Assembly (NCBI GenBank): GCA_020622165.1
Contig: JACNMN010000006.1
Span: 1-64,000 of the forward strand
Source of the DNA: Boseongicola sp. H5
GTDB taxonomy: Bacteria > Pseudomonadota > Alphaproteobacteria > Rhodobacterales > Rhodobacteraceae
Length of the DNA stretch: 64,000 nt
Direction: 5' to 3'
Shown here: positions 38,689 through 49,785 of the stretch, piece by piece
Layout of the letters: each line of letters opens with the position of its first letter
Position numbering within the stretch: the stretch's first letter is position 1
The notes under the pieces: generated by a model
What the model was told of the DNA's origin: nothing
The model's database searches: none
The model's input: only the letters and a program-made list of their open reading frames with translations
Position numbers and translations under genes: made by a program

Positions 38689-38823
38689 TTCGAAACTTGC
38701 CTTGTCGTTGGTGCTGTCTTTGTTTGTTGACAGTCTGTGAGCAGACAGAATGGAGTATGGGGGCAAGTTCGGGAGATTTCCACCCCGATTCCAGCGCATT
38801 AGCGCGGCTATGCTGCAAATGCA

Positions 38824-40341
38824 TCACGCGCGCCAATATCCGGGGTTGATCAGCGCCAGCAGAACGAGGGTTTCGAGCCGCCCGACGATCATCGCCGCGG
38901 CCAGGATCGACTTTGCCGCATCGCTGAGCCCGATATAGGAAATCGGGGTTTCCGCGGCGACCCCGGCAAGCGGGCCGGTCGTCGTCAGCGCGGACACCGC
39001 AAGCACCAGAGAGGCCTCGAAGGTCAGCCCGGTCAGCGCGAGTGCCGCCATCACCACCGCCATGGTCAGAATGAACAGCATGAAGAAGATCCAGGCGATA
39101 TAGGCGCCTTCGCGGCGGATGCGGCGACCCAGACGCCCGGCCCCTGCGACCGAATGCGGATGCAGAAGCTTGCCCATCTCGCGGGTGCCGTGCTTGTAAA
39201 GCGCATAGACCCGCAGCAGCTTGACCCCGCCCGCCGTGGTCGCCACCCCGCCGCCCATCAGGACCAGCCCGATCAGGATCAGCCCCGGCGTGGGCAGGCC
39301 GGACCATGTGCGCGCCTCCACCCAGCTTTCGGAAACGAAACCGGTCGTGGTCAGGAAGGACAGGATGGTGAACACGCTGCCCCAGAGGGCGGTCAGCGCG
39401 CCTTCGGAATTGGCCAGTTCATCCACTTCCAGCGCGCCGATCCAGTGGCGGACGAAGAGGAGCGTGGGCAGAACCACCACCGCGAAGATCGCCAGCCGCA
39501 ACTCCCGGTCGCGGGCCATCCGGCGGGCGGTATCGGTCGAAAACCCCGAGGCGAAGGACCGGCGCGAGACGGCGAAGACGAAGAAGAGGAAGATCAGCGC
39601 CTCTCCCGCGACGCCGGAGGGGCGGCCTTCGAGCCCGCCGACCGGGCTGATGCCCGAGGTCGCCATGGTCGACATCGCGTGGATCAGCGCGGTCAGCGGC
39701 AATTCGCCCGCCAGAAGCAGCGCGACCCAGAGGATCATGGTCAGCGTAAGATAGACCGGGGCCAGCCGGGCCGCGTGACGCCGCAGCCGTTCGGCGGGGC
39801 TTGCGGCGGTCATCTGGCCCGATCCGGGCTGCACCCGGCCGGTGACCTGCGCCTCCGACGTGACTTCGTAGCCGCCCAGATTGAGCGGCGCCAGCACCGC
39901 CACCGCCGTCACCCAGATGAGAAAGCCGCCCATCCAGCCGACGAGCCCGCGCCAGAAATGCACGGCCGGCGCCAGCCGGTCGGGGTCGAAGAAACTGGCC
40001 CCCGTGGTGGTCAGGCTGGAGACCATTTCCAGATAGGCGTTGATATAGCGGGTATTGCCCACCGCCTCGGCCAGCGGGAAGGCCAGCATGAACGGCAAGG
40101 CCACATAGGCCAGCAGAAGTGCGATCAGATGCGCCCGCGGCGACGTGACCGGCCGAAGCGTCTGGGTGGCGAGGCCGACGAGCCCGGTCAGGATCAGGAA
40201 CAGGAGCGAGGAATAGAAAAACACCCGGCCGGTGAAGTGATCGTCCATGCCCGTGGCCAGAAGCGCGGGCAGCATCATGGCGGCGGCGCTGATCCCCATC
40301 AGCACGACAATCAGCGGCAGGCGGGAGACATAGGCGCGCAT
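38824..40341 (-). CDS. trkH: Trk potassium uptake membrane subunit TrkH
   Basis: A 505-aa membrane protein with about ten TM helices, arranged as four TM-pore-TM repeats. Selectivity-filter-like segments are TTTGASFFD, MATSGISPVGG, TTTGFVSES and TTTGPLAGV. It imports K+ together with TrkA, whose gene ends four bases upstream. The N-terminus MRAYVSRLPL is chosen; the longer frame would overlap trkA. It belongs to the ntr-trk-hfq chain, which is conserved in Rhodobacterales. Confidence 0.94.
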   Translation of the reverse strand: MRAYVSRLPLIVVLMGISAAAMMLPALLATGMDDHFTGRVFFYSSLLFLILTGLVGLATQTLRPVTSPRAHLIALLLAYVALPFMLAFPLAEAVGNTRYINAYLEMVSSLTTTGASFFDPDRLAPAVHFWRGLVGWMGGFLIWVTAVAVLAPLNLGGYEVTSEAQVTGRVQPGSGQMTAASPAERLRRHAARLAPVYLTLTMILWVALLLAGELPLTALIHAMSTMATSGISPVGGLEGRPSGVAGEALIFLFFVFAVSRRSFASGFSTDTARRMARDRELRLAIFAVVVLPTLLFVRHWIGALEVDELANSEGALTALWGSVFTILSFLTTTGFVSESWVEARTWSGLPTPGLILIGLVLMGGGVATTAGGVKLLRVYALYKHGTREMGKLLHPHSVAGAGRLGRRIRREGAYIAWIFFMLFILTMAVVMAALALTGLTFEASLVLAVSALTTTGPLAGVAAETPISYIGLSDAAKSILAAAMIVGRLETLVLLALINPGYWRA

Positions 40342-40345
40342 CGCG

Positions 40346-41722
40346 TCAGAAAAAGTCGATCGAGACTTGCAGCAGGGATTCCACCGCCGGGACATCCGCC
40401 GCCATGGCGAAAATGGCGATCGCATCGCCCTCCTCGATCTTGGTGGAGCCCGAGGGGCGCATGACCTTGCCGCCCTTCTGGACCGCGCCGATCAGCACGC
40501 CTTCGGGAAAGTCGATATCGCGCACCGCCTGCCCCGCAATGGGAGAGGTGGACAGAACCTGCGCCTCGATCACCTCGGCCTCCGCATCGCCGATGGAATA
40601 GACGCCCCGCACCCGCCCATGGCGGATATGGCGCAGGATCGAGCTGACCGTCGTGGTGCGCGGGTTGATATAGGCGTCGATGCCAAGGGGTTTCATCAGC
40701 GGCACGAGCGTGGGGTCGTTCACGAGCGCCACGGCCACGCGCGCGCCGGCGGTCTTGGCCCGGACCGAGGCCAGAAGATTGGTCTTGTCGTCATCGGTGA
40801 CGCAGAGAACCGTATCGGCGCGGCTGACGCCCGCCTCGCGCAGGATTTCCATGTCCAGCCCGTCGCCATGCAGCACGATGGTGCGTTCCAGCGCATCGGC
40901 CGCCCGTTCGGCATTCTCGCGGCTGAGTTCGATGACCTTGGTGCGGATGCGGTTGGCCGATTGTTCCAGTTCCTTGGCCACGGCAAGCCCGACATTGCCC
41001 CCGCCGATGATCACCACCCGATCCTGACGCTTCGTTTCCTTGCCGAAAATCTCAAGGGTCCGGGAGCTGTCCATCGTATGGGTGAAGACGTAGATCTGAT
41101 CGCCGGCATAAAGCTGATCCCCCGGTTCGGGGGCGAAGAGGGCACCGTCGCGCCGGATGCCGACGACAATGGCCCGCAAGGTGGAGAACAGTTCCGACAA
41201 TTGCCGGAGCGGCGTGTTCAGGACCGGGCAATCCTCGTCCAGCTGGATGCCCAGCATCTTTGCATCGCCGCCCAGAAAGCTTTCGGTATCGAAGGTGGAG
41301 GGCGAGGACAGACGGCGCAGCGCGGCCTCGGCGACCTCCTTTTCCGGGCTGATCACCACGTCGATGGGCAGGTGGTCGCGGCGGTAGAGATCGGAATAGA
41401 TCGCGTTCAGATAGCTTTGCGCGCGCAGCCGGGCGATCTTGCGCGGGACCGAAAACACCGAATGCGCGACCTGACAGGTGACCATGTTCACCTCGTCCGA
41501 ATGGGTCGCGGCGATGATCATGTCCGCGTCGCGCGCGCCGGCGCGATCCAGCACGTCGGGATAGGAGGCGAACCCGGCCAGACCCTGCACATCCAGCGTG
41601 TCGGTGGCGCGGCGGACGAGATCGGGGTTGTTGTCGACCACCGTCACGTCATTGTTTTCGCCGGAAAGATGACGCGCGATCTGCCAGCCGACCTGACCCG
41701 CGCCGCAAATGATGACCTTCAT
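40346..41722 (-). CDS. trkA: Trk system NAD-binding gating subunit TrkA
   Basis: A 458-aa peripheral membrane protein of two RCK_N (TrkA-N) and two TrkA-C domains. The first Rossmann motif is GAGQVG (7-12) in MKVIICGAGQVGWQIA; the second, near residue 234, is VVIIGGGNVGLAVAKEL. NAD(H) or ATP binding gates TrkH. It is translated just ahead of trkH with a four-base gap. The ATG at 41722 is used because the Rossmann strand must start there. Confidence 0.95.
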   Translation of the reverse strand: MKVIICGAGQVGWQIARHLSGENNDVTVVDNNPDLVRRATDTLDVQGLAGFASYPDVLDRAGARDADMIIAATHSDEVNMVTCQVAHSVFSVPRKIARLRAQSYLNAIYSDLYRRDHLPIDVVISPEKEVAEAALRRLSSPSTFDTESFLGGDAKMLGIQLDEDCPVLNTPLRQLSELFSTLRAIVVGIRRDGALFAPEPGDQLYAGDQIYVFTHTMDSSRTLEIFGKETKRQDRVVIIGGGNVGLAVAKELEQSANRIRTKVIELSRENAERAADALERTIVLHGDGLDMEILREAGVSRADTVLCVTDDDKTNLLASVRAKTAGARVAVALVNDPTLVPLMKPLGIDAYINPRTTTVSSILRHIRHGRVRGVYSIGDAEAEVIEAQVLSTSPIAGQAVRDIDFPEGVLIGAVQKGGKVMRPSGSTKIEEGDAIAIFAMAADVPAVESLLQVSIDFF

Positions 41723-41955
41723 GTGCCTTTGCCCAATGTGGTCCAATCGAGAGGTTTTGTCTGGCAGGTTGCGCAGGCGGCGTCAATCGCAGTCGGCGCA
41801 CCGGCATGGCCTGCGCGGGTGCGGCGACGGGCGCGGGCGCGGGTGCGCCACGGGTTCCGGCGGGCGGTATTTCGCACGCAGACGCAGCGGAGGCGTTTCT
41901 GAACCCCGCAAAATGGCCTAGACTGCGCCTGCGACCGGAATGGTGAGGGTTTGAG

Positions 41956-42411
41956 ATGCGGATCGGGATAGTGGGCGCTGTGGTCTTGGGTCTGTCGGGA
42001 TGCGCTGGCGTGCAGACCTATTACGCCGAAGGTGTCAGCCTGGCGACGCGCGACCGCGACATTGCTCTCTGCGAGCGCGCGGCAGTGCAGGATTTCCCGG
42101 TGGAACAGGCGATCCGCACCCGGCCGCGTGTCTTTCACCCGGGCCGGCAGATCTGCGACGCGGAGGGGCGATGCGTGCTGGAGCCCGGCCATTGGACGGG
42201 CGGCGAGATCTACACGGTCGATCTCAATCGCGATGCCCGGGCCCGGGCGGTGGTCGGATGCATGGGCGGGCGGGGCTACACGCTGATTTCGCTGCCGTCG
42301 TGCAATCTGGACGGGCCGGTCGCCGCCTCCACCGTGATGCCTCGGCTGACGGAGGGCACCTGCGCGATCAGCCGCCGCGGAGCCACGCCCTATATCGTCA
42401 ACCCGTCCTAG
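41956..42411 (+). CDS. Hypothetical lipoprotein
   Basis: A 151-aa protein with a short signal peptide ending in a lipobox, LSGC (Cys16). The mature part contains Cys at about 39, 68, 74, 102, 116 and 137, enough for disulfides in the periplasm, and HWTGGEIYTVDLNRDARAR. No family is recognised. It is the only plus-strand gene in a long minus-strand block, divergent from trkA and convergent with ntrX, whose 3' end it overlaps by four bases. Confidence 0.7.
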   Translation: MRIGIVGAVVLGLSGCAGVQTYYAEGVSLATRDRDIALCERAAVQDFPVEQAIRTRPRVFHPGRQICDAEGRCVLEPGHWTGGEIYTVDLNRDARARAVVGCMGGRGYTLISLPSCNLDGPVAASTVMPRLTEGTCAISRRGATPYIVNPS

Positions 42412-43805
42412 CTTTCTTCGACCTGCGCGACGCGGGCGCCCGATTTGTTGGTGGTGACCACGCCGAGCGATTTCAGCTTGCGATGCAGCGCGCTCCGCTC
42501 CATGCCGACGAAACTGGCGGTTCGGGAGATGTTGCCGCCGAACCGGTTGATCTGCGCCATCAGGTAATGACGTTCGAACAGCTCCCGCGCCTCGCGGAGC
42601 GGCAGCGTGGTGAGACCGGCGGAAAGGGCGATATCCTCCTCCTCCGAGGCGCCTTCGCCGTGGCCCGGCAGATCGCGCGCCTCGATCGGGCCGGTATCCT
42701 CGCCCAGGATCAGCACCCGCTCGATCACGTTTTTGAGCTGCCGCACATTGCCGGGCCAGCGCATGGTTTGCAGCATCGCCTCCGCGTCCTCGCCCAGATC
42801 GCGAAGCGGCAGGCCCTGATCGGCATTGAACTGGGCGATGAAATGGCGCGCCAGATGGGGGATATCCTCGCGCCGGTCTTCAAGGCTCGGCACCTGAATC
42901 GGCACGACGTTCAGGCGGTGATAGAGCTCCTCCCGGAAATTGCCCGCGGCGATTTCGGACTGAAGGTCGCGGGTCGTGGAGGAGATCACGCGCAGATCGA
43001 CGCGCACCTTGGCGGTGCCGCCGACGCGGGTGAAGCTCTGGTCGACCAGCACGCGCAGGATCTTCGATTGCGTGCCGAGCGGCATGTCGGCCACCTCGTC
43101 GAAATAGATCACGCCGCCATGGGCCTGCTCCAGAAGCCCCTGTTCCACGCCGCGTTCGCTGCTTTCCCGGCCGAACAGAACCTCCTCCATGTGATCGGGC
43201 TGGATCGAGGCGGAACTCACGGTGACGAACGGGGCATCGGCGCGGTTGGATTCGCCGTGGATATAGCGCGCGGCCACTTCCTTGCCCGCGCCGGCCGGGC
43301 CGGTCAGCATCACCCGGCCATTGGATTTGGTGACCTTGTCCAACTGGCTCTTGAGCGTCTTGAAGGCCGCGCCCTGCCCGATCATCTCGGCGGTCTTGCC
43401 GTCCTGACGCCTGAGTGCGGAGTTTTCCCGCCTGAGCCGGGAGGTTTCCATGGCGCGGCGGATCACCACCATCAACTGGTCGATATTGAAGGGTTTCTCG
43501 ATGAAATCATAGGCGCCCTGCTTGATCGCGGCGACGGCGATCTCGATGTTGCCATGGCCCGAAATGATCACCACCGGCACGTCCGGATTGTCGCGTTTGA
43601 CATGTTTCAGGATGTCGATCCCGTCCATGTTGCTGTCTTTCAGCCAGATATCCAGGATCATCAGCCCCGGCGGTGCGGCGTTCAGCTCGGCCATGCAATC
43701 GTCGGAGTTTCCGGCCATGCGGGTCGAAAACCCCTCATCCTGCAGGATATCGCAAATCAGTTCGCGAATATCGCGCTCGTCATCGACGACCAGAATATCA
43801 GACAT
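42408..43805 (-). CDS. ntrX: Nitrogen response regulator NtrX
   Basis: A 465-aa NtrC-class regulator. The receiver domain (1-~120) has phospho-acceptor Asp52 in MILDIWLKDS; the AAA+ domain (~140-380) has Walker A GPAGAGKEV and Walker B-like VIYFDEVADMP; a Fis-type helix-turn-helix (ISRTASFVGMERSALHRKLKSLG) closes the protein. The sigma-54 contact motif GAFTGA is not present; its place reads ESSERGVEQGLLE, as in other alphaproteobacterial NtrX. Partner kinase NtrY is encoded 14 bases upstream. NtrYX responds to nitrogen or oxygen state in relatives. Confidence 0.93.
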   Translation of the reverse strand: MSDILVVDDERDIRELICDILQDEGFSTRMAGNSDDCMAELNAAPPGLMILDIWLKDSNMDGIDILKHVKRDNPDVPVVIISGHGNIEIAVAAIKQGAYDFIEKPFNIDQLMVVIRRAMETSRLRRENSALRRQDGKTAEMIGQGAAFKTLKSQLDKVTKSNGRVMLTGPAGAGKEVAARYIHGESNRADAPFVTVSSASIQPDHMEEVLFGRESSERGVEQGLLEQAHGGVIYFDEVADMPLGTQSKILRVLVDQSFTRVGGTAKVRVDLRVISSTTRDLQSEIAAGNFREELYHRLNVVPIQVPSLEDRREDIPHLARHFIAQFNADQGLPLRDLGEDAEAMLQTMRWPGNVRQLKNVIERVLILGEDTGPIEARDLPGHGEGASEEEDIALSAGLTTLPLREARELFERHYLMAQINRFGGNISRTASFVGMERSALHRKLKSLGVVTTNKSGARVAQVEES

Positions 43806-43819
43806 TGATCCTCCCTTTC

Positions 43820-46084
43820 CTATTCGGATTTACGCGGCAGACGGATCCGCGCGGCGGCCCCGCGATGCGCGCCGTCGGCAAATGGTTCGGCATCCACGAG
43901 ATCGAGGGTGCCGCCATGTTCCTCGACGATTTTCTTCACGATCGGCAGGCCCAGACCGGTGCCCTTGTCGCGCGTGGTCACATAGGGCTCGAACAGTTTC
44001 GCCCGGTCCTGCGGCAGGCCGATGCCGTTGTCACTGATCTCGATCGTGACGGCGCCCTCATCGGCCACCAGCGTCACGCGAAGCTCCGGCCGGTAGCCCT
44101 CTGGCGCGCCTTTTTCTATAAGCGTTTCCGTGGCTTCGCCGCCATTCTTCATCAGGTTCGTGAAGGCCTGACCGATCATCGTGGCATCCAGATCGGCCAT
44201 GACCGGACCGTCGGGGATGGCGCAGGTGAAGCGAACGCCCGGCTGACCGGCCTTTTGCAGCGTGACGGAGTCCCGCAGCAGCTTGGCCACATCTTCGTTG
44301 CGGCGTTCGGGCTCGGGCATGCGGGCGAATTTGGAAAACTCATCAACAATGCGCCGCAAGTCATTGGTCTGGCGTATGATAACCTCGGTATACTGTTCCA
44401 GATCGGCGGCCTCGTCGCCCAGTTTCGGGCCGAATTTCCGGCGCAGCCGCTCGGCGGAAAGCTGGATCGGCGTCAGCGGGTTCTTGATCTCATGGGCGAT
44501 CCTGCGGGCCACATCGCCCCAGGCCGCCATCCGCTGCGCGCTGACCAGATCGGTCACGTCGTCGAAGGCCACCACATATCCTTCCAGCGCGCCCTCGGTA
44601 TTGCTGCGGGTGGCCATGCGCACCAGCAGGCTTTCCAGCTTGCCGCGCCGGGCCAGCTTGATCTCGTCCTGCACCGCTTCGCCGCCACGTTCGCGCAACC
44701 GCTCGAAAAGGCTCGCGAATTCCGGCACCGCATTGACCAGCGTCAGCCCGTGATCGCGCTGTTCGACCATGTCAAGCAGGCCCATCGCGGCCCGGTTCAT
44801 GAAATCGACGCGGCCTTCCGCATCGAGCCCGATGACACCGGCGGTGACCGAAGACAGCACGCTGTCGAAGAGCCGGCGGCTTTCTTCGGTGGCCGCGTTC
44901 TGTTCGACCAGCGTATCGCGCTGGCCCTTGAGCTGCCGCGTCATCTGGTTGAACAGGCGCCCCAGCATCGCGATCTCGTCATCGCCGCGTTCCTCGACCA
45001 CGCGGACATCCAGATCGCCCTGCCCGACCCGCTGCGCGGCGCTGGCCAGACGCCCCACGGGGCGGCTCAGCCGTTCGGCGAACCACAGGCCCAGCCAGAT
45101 CGCCGCAAGGATCATGATCAGCGCGAAGCCCAGATACAGCACGCCGAAATTGAACAGCACCCGGCCCCGCTCGCTTTCGAGTTGGCGATAGAGCTGCACC
45201 GTTTGCTGCGTGTCATCGAGAAGCGCGATGATCTGGCCGTCCACCTCGCGGCTGACATAGAGATAGCGGTCGACGAAGGATTGCAGCCGCAGGAGCGCGC
45301 GGAACTCGTTGACCTCCCGGTCTTCGATGATCACCAGTTCACCGGCCTCCGCACGGGCCAGATCGGCGGGGTCGGGGCGCTCGTAGTCGAAGAGATAGCT
45401 CCGCTCGCCACGCACGTGCAATTCGCCGCCGCCGTCGATGACGAACGCCTCGCGTAACCCGCGCTGGATGCGGGACTGGCCCTGCCGCAGAAGCTGGCCA
45501 AGCGTTCCGTCGGACATGAACGGCACCGCCTGCCGGTTGAGGTTGAGATAGGCCGCAAGCGCCACGGCATCGGCGGCCAGATCGTCGCGATGTTCCTGCT
45601 GATAGGCCTCCGCGGCATCCACCGAATTGCCGAGCGCAGACGAAACGCGGTCGGAAAACCAGCCTTCCAGCCCCATGTTCACGGTGATCGTGGCGAAGAC
45701 CGCGACCAGAACCGCCGGGATCAGGGCGACGATCGCAAACACCCCGGTCAGCCGCATATGAAGCCGCGACCCCGCCGAGCGGGCGCGCCGCGCGGCCACG
45801 ATGCGCGCGACCTGGCGCAGAACCAGGGCCGCCACCACAAGGATGTAGATCATGTTGGCGAGCAGCACGAGGCGCAGGGCGGGAGAATCAGCCGTTTCTC
45901 CCAAGGGGCCCAGAACGAGGAAGGTCGCCAGCGCCAGAACGGGGCCGAGCAGCACCAGCCCGAGCGTGCCGGCATTGCGCACGCGGCGTTGCTGGCGAAG
46001 CTCTAACAGCCTGTTGAAAGGGGTTTTTGCCGCATCACCAGCGGGTAATCGCACCGGACCTGTTCCCCCCTGATATGGGGGCAT
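43820..46084 (-). CDS. ntrY: Membrane sensor histidine kinase NtrY
   Basis: A 754-aa kinase. The N-terminal part has three or four TM helices (about 40-125) and a further one near 310-330, enclosing a ~180-residue extracytoplasmic region. It is followed by HAMP (~335-385), PAS (~390-500), HisKA with the phosphorylated His in ARRIAHEIKNPLTPIQ, and HATPase_c (DNGIGLP, GTGLGLPIVKK). It senses an unknown signal and phosphorylates NtrX. The ATG at 46084 (MPPYQG) is preferred; one six codons earlier is possible. Confidence 0.93.
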   Translation of the reverse strand: MPPYQGGTGPVRLPAGDAAKTPFNRLLELRQQRRVRNAGTLGLVLLGPVLALATFLVLGPLGETADSPALRLVLLANMIYILVVAALVLRQVARIVAARRARSAGSRLHMRLTGVFAIVALIPAVLVAVFATITVNMGLEGWFSDRVSSALGNSVDAAEAYQQEHRDDLAADAVALAAYLNLNRQAVPFMSDGTLGQLLRQGQSRIQRGLREAFVIDGGGELHVRGERSYLFDYERPDPADLARAEAGELVIIEDREVNEFRALLRLQSFVDRYLYVSREVDGQIIALLDDTQQTVQLYRQLESERGRVLFNFGVLYLGFALIMILAAIWLGLWFAERLSRPVGRLASAAQRVGQGDLDVRVVEERGDDEIAMLGRLFNQMTRQLKGQRDTLVEQNAATEESRRLFDSVLSSVTAGVIGLDAEGRVDFMNRAAMGLLDMVEQRDHGLTLVNAVPEFASLFERLRERGGEAVQDEIKLARRGKLESLLVRMATRSNTEGALEGYVVAFDDVTDLVSAQRMAAWGDVARRIAHEIKNPLTPIQLSAERLRRKFGPKLGDEAADLEQYTEVIIRQTNDLRRIVDEFSKFARMPEPERRNEDVAKLLRDSVTLQKAGQPGVRFTCAIPDGPVMADLDATMIGQAFTNLMKNGGEATETLIEKGAPEGYRPELRVTLVADEGAVTIEISDNGIGLPQDRAKLFEPYVTTRDKGTGLGLPIVKKIVEEHGGTLDLVDAEPFADGAHRGAAARIRLPRKSE

Positions 46085-46158
46085 TTCATTGCCCCGCCGC
46101 AAAACCTTGTAATGCCCTGACGCGGTTGTTCCCCATTGGCCACGGCACTGTTGCGGTT

Positions 46159-47529
<1,371 letters not shown>

Positions 47530-47550
47530 TGGATCAGTCTCCTCGCGGGG

Positions 47551-48621
47551 TCATGGCGCGCCATCCTTGGGCGCGACGGGAAGGGAAATGCGGAACACGG
47601 TGCGGCCCGGAACGCTGTCGACCGCGATCCATCCATCGTGATCGGCGATGATCTTCGAAACCAGCGCCAGCCCCAGGCCGGTGCCGTTTTCGCGGCCCGA
47701 AACGAACGGGTCGAAGATGTCGGCGGCAATCGCGTCGGGCAGGCCCGGCCCGTCATCGATGATTTCGATCTGAAGCGGTACGGCCCCGCCCGTGCCGTCG
47801 CGGCGGCGCACCTTCAGGCTCAACTCGTAAAAGCTGCGCAAGCGCAGCGTGCCGCCGGATTTGCAGGCCTCCGCCGCGTTTTTCAGAAGGTTGAGGAAGA
47901 CCTGCTGCAACTGGTCGGGATCCGCCCATGTCAGCGGCAGCGACGGGTCGTAATCATCCTCGATCGTCATATGGGCCGCGAACCCGACCATTGCCGATTT
48001 CCGCGCCCGGTCGAGAACGTCGTGGATATTGACCGCGCGCCGGTCGGGCGGGCGCAGGTTTCCGAACTCCTCCACCTGATCGACCAGTTTCAGGATCCGC
48101 CGCGTCTCCTCCACAATCAGATCGGTCAGTTCCCGATCCTCGCCACTGGCATGCATGGAGATCAGTTGTGCCGCGCCGGTGATGCCGGCCAGCGGGTTCT
48201 TGATTTCATGGGCCAGCATCTCGGCCATGCCGATGGCGGATTTCGCCGCGGTTTTCGACGACATGGCCCGGTCCAGCCGTCCGGCAAGCTCCCGGCTTTC
48301 CAGAAGCACCAGCACATGGTCGGGCCGGTCGGCGAGCGGGGCGATTTGCACGTCGCAGACGACCGGTTTCTTGCTGCCCGTGCCCACATCGACGGTGTTC
48401 ACGAAGAGCGGCGCCTGCCCGCTGCGGACCCGGGCGAAGGCTTCCTCCAATGGCGCGTCGACGAACACCTTGTCCCAGACCGGGTGGCCCTCAAGGTTCT
48501 TGCGAGAGGCGTTGAGGAAGCTTTCGGCGGCCGGGTTCACATCGCCGATCCGGTCCTCGGGGTCGAGGATGATGGCGGGCACCGGAAGCGAGGCCCAGAG
48601 AGATGTGGTCCAGACGGTCAT
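47551..48621 (-). CDS. ntrB: Nitrogen regulation sensor kinase NtrB
   Basis: A 356-aa soluble kinase: PAS domain (~10-110), HisKA with His138 in MLAHEIKNPLAGITGA, and HATPase_c (NLLKNAAEAC, DDGPGLPD, GTGLGLALVSK). It phosphorylates or dephosphorylates NtrC under PII control according to nitrogen supply. Its ATG overlaps the dusB stop by four bases, the classical nifR3-ntrB-ntrC arrangement described in Rhodobacter capsulatus. There is no TM helix, as expected for NtrB. Confidence 0.95.
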   Translation of the reverse strand: MTVWTTSLWASLPVPAIILDPEDRIGDVNPAAESFLNASRKNLEGHPVWDKVFVDAPLEEAFARVRSGQAPLFVNTVDVGTGSKKPVVCDVQIAPLADRPDHVLVLLESRELAGRLDRAMSSKTAAKSAIGMAEMLAHEIKNPLAGITGAAQLISMHASGEDRELTDLIVEETRRILKLVDQVEEFGNLRPPDRRAVNIHDVLDRARKSAMVGFAAHMTIEDDYDPSLPLTWADPDQLQQVFLNLLKNAAEACKSGGTLRLRSFYELSLKVRRRDGTGGAVPLQIEIIDDGPGLPDAIAADIFDPFVSGRENGTGLGLALVSKIIADHDGWIAVDSVPGRTVFRISLPVAPKDGAP

Positions 48622-49604
48622 GCGGCTTCCCGATCCTGCCGCGCAGCCAGCGCGTCCGGCAGCCGCGCGAGCACCTCGGCGGGGTCGGACGCGGTCAGGA
48701 TCGCGCGGCGCAGCGGGGCGGCGGTGCCCGCATCGTCCATGTACCAGCCCAGATGCTTGCGCGCGACGCGCAGGCCCAGATCCCTGCCGTAGAAGGCCAG
48801 CATCTCCCGGTAATGCTCCGCCACCATCCGGGCCAGCGCGCCCCCGCGCGGAATGTCGGGGGCGGGCGCGCCGTAGAGATCATGGGCGATCTGCGCCAGC
48901 ACCCAGGGCCGGCCCTGCGCGCCGCGGCCCACCATCACGCCATCGGCCCGCGAGGCGGCGAGCGCCCGGCGCGCGGTGGCGGTATCGGTGATGTCGCCAT
49001 TGGCGATGACCGGGATCCCCACCGCCGCCTTGACCGGCGCGATGGCGGCCCAATCGGCGTGGCCCTTGTAGAACTGGCACCGGGTGCGGCCATGGATGGT
49101 GATCATGCCGATCCCCGCCGCTTCGGCCCGGCGGGCAAGATCGGCGGCGTTCAGGCAGGCGTCACCCCAGCCAAGGCGCGTCTTGAGCGTGACCGGCACG
49201 GAAACCGCGGCGACGACCGCCTCGATCAGGCCGAGCGCGTGATCCAGATCACGCATCAGGGCGGAGCCGGAATAGCCGTTGACCACCTTCTTGGCGGGGC
49301 AGCCCATGTTGATGTCGATGATCCGCGCGCCCTGCCCTTCGGCCAGTTTCGCGGCCTCGGCCATCCAATAGGCGTCCCGCCCGGCGATCTGCACCGCCGT
49401 GTTCGCCTGGCCGAAGCCCAGCTCCGCGCGCGCCCGGACGCTTGGCTTGGCCTCCACCATTTCCTGGCTTGCCACCATTTCGGAGACCACGAGCCCGGCC
49501 CCGAAACGCGAAACCAGCTGCCGGAACGGAAGATCGGTGATCCCGGCCAGCGGAGCCAGAAGCACCGGGGGGGCAAGGGTCCGGCCTGCCAGTGAAACTG
49601 TCAA
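48618..49604 (-). CDS. dusB: tRNA-dihydrouridine synthase DusB (NifR3)
   Basis: A 328-aa FMN-dependent TIM-barrel enzyme that reduces uridines in tRNA D-loops. Landmarks are LLAPLAGITDLPFRQL at the start, catalytic Cys in INMGCPAKKVV, KTRLGW, IHGRTRCQFYKG and the FMN-phosphate region GDITD/GVMVGRGAQGRPW. The start proposed is TTG 49604 with AAGGA eight bases upstream; an ATG 26 codons earlier gives a non-conserved extension. First gene of the dusB-ntrBC-ntrYX chain, divergent from ispDF. Confidence 0.92.
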   Translation of the reverse strand: MTVSLAGRTLAPPVLLAPLAGITDLPFRQLVSRFGAGLVVSEMVASQEMVEAKPSVRARAELGFGQANTAVQIAGRDAYWMAEAAKLAEGQGARIIDINMGCPAKKVVNGYSGSALMRDLDHALGLIEAVVAAVSVPVTLKTRLGWGDACLNAADLARRAEAAGIGMITIHGRTRCQFYKGHADWAAIAPVKAAVGIPVIANGDITDTATARRALAASRADGVMVGRGAQGRPWVLAQIAHDLYGAPAPDIPRGGALARMVAEHYREMLAFYGRDLGLRVARKHLGWYMDDAGTAAPLRRAILTASDPAEVLARLPDALAARQDREAA

Positions 49605-49785
49605 ATGCTCAATCCTTGTGCAATTAACGTTTGAGGTAATGCGTGCGGGCCGGGAGAGCAAAGAAAACCCCAGAGAAATCAAGATGACCCCGCGCCAATG
49701 CCCAAAAAATAGGCAAAGCGCCGCCGTTTTGACCGGCTGACTCTCCCGGATTGTGCCGGCGTCGCCGAAGCCCTATCACGGCATC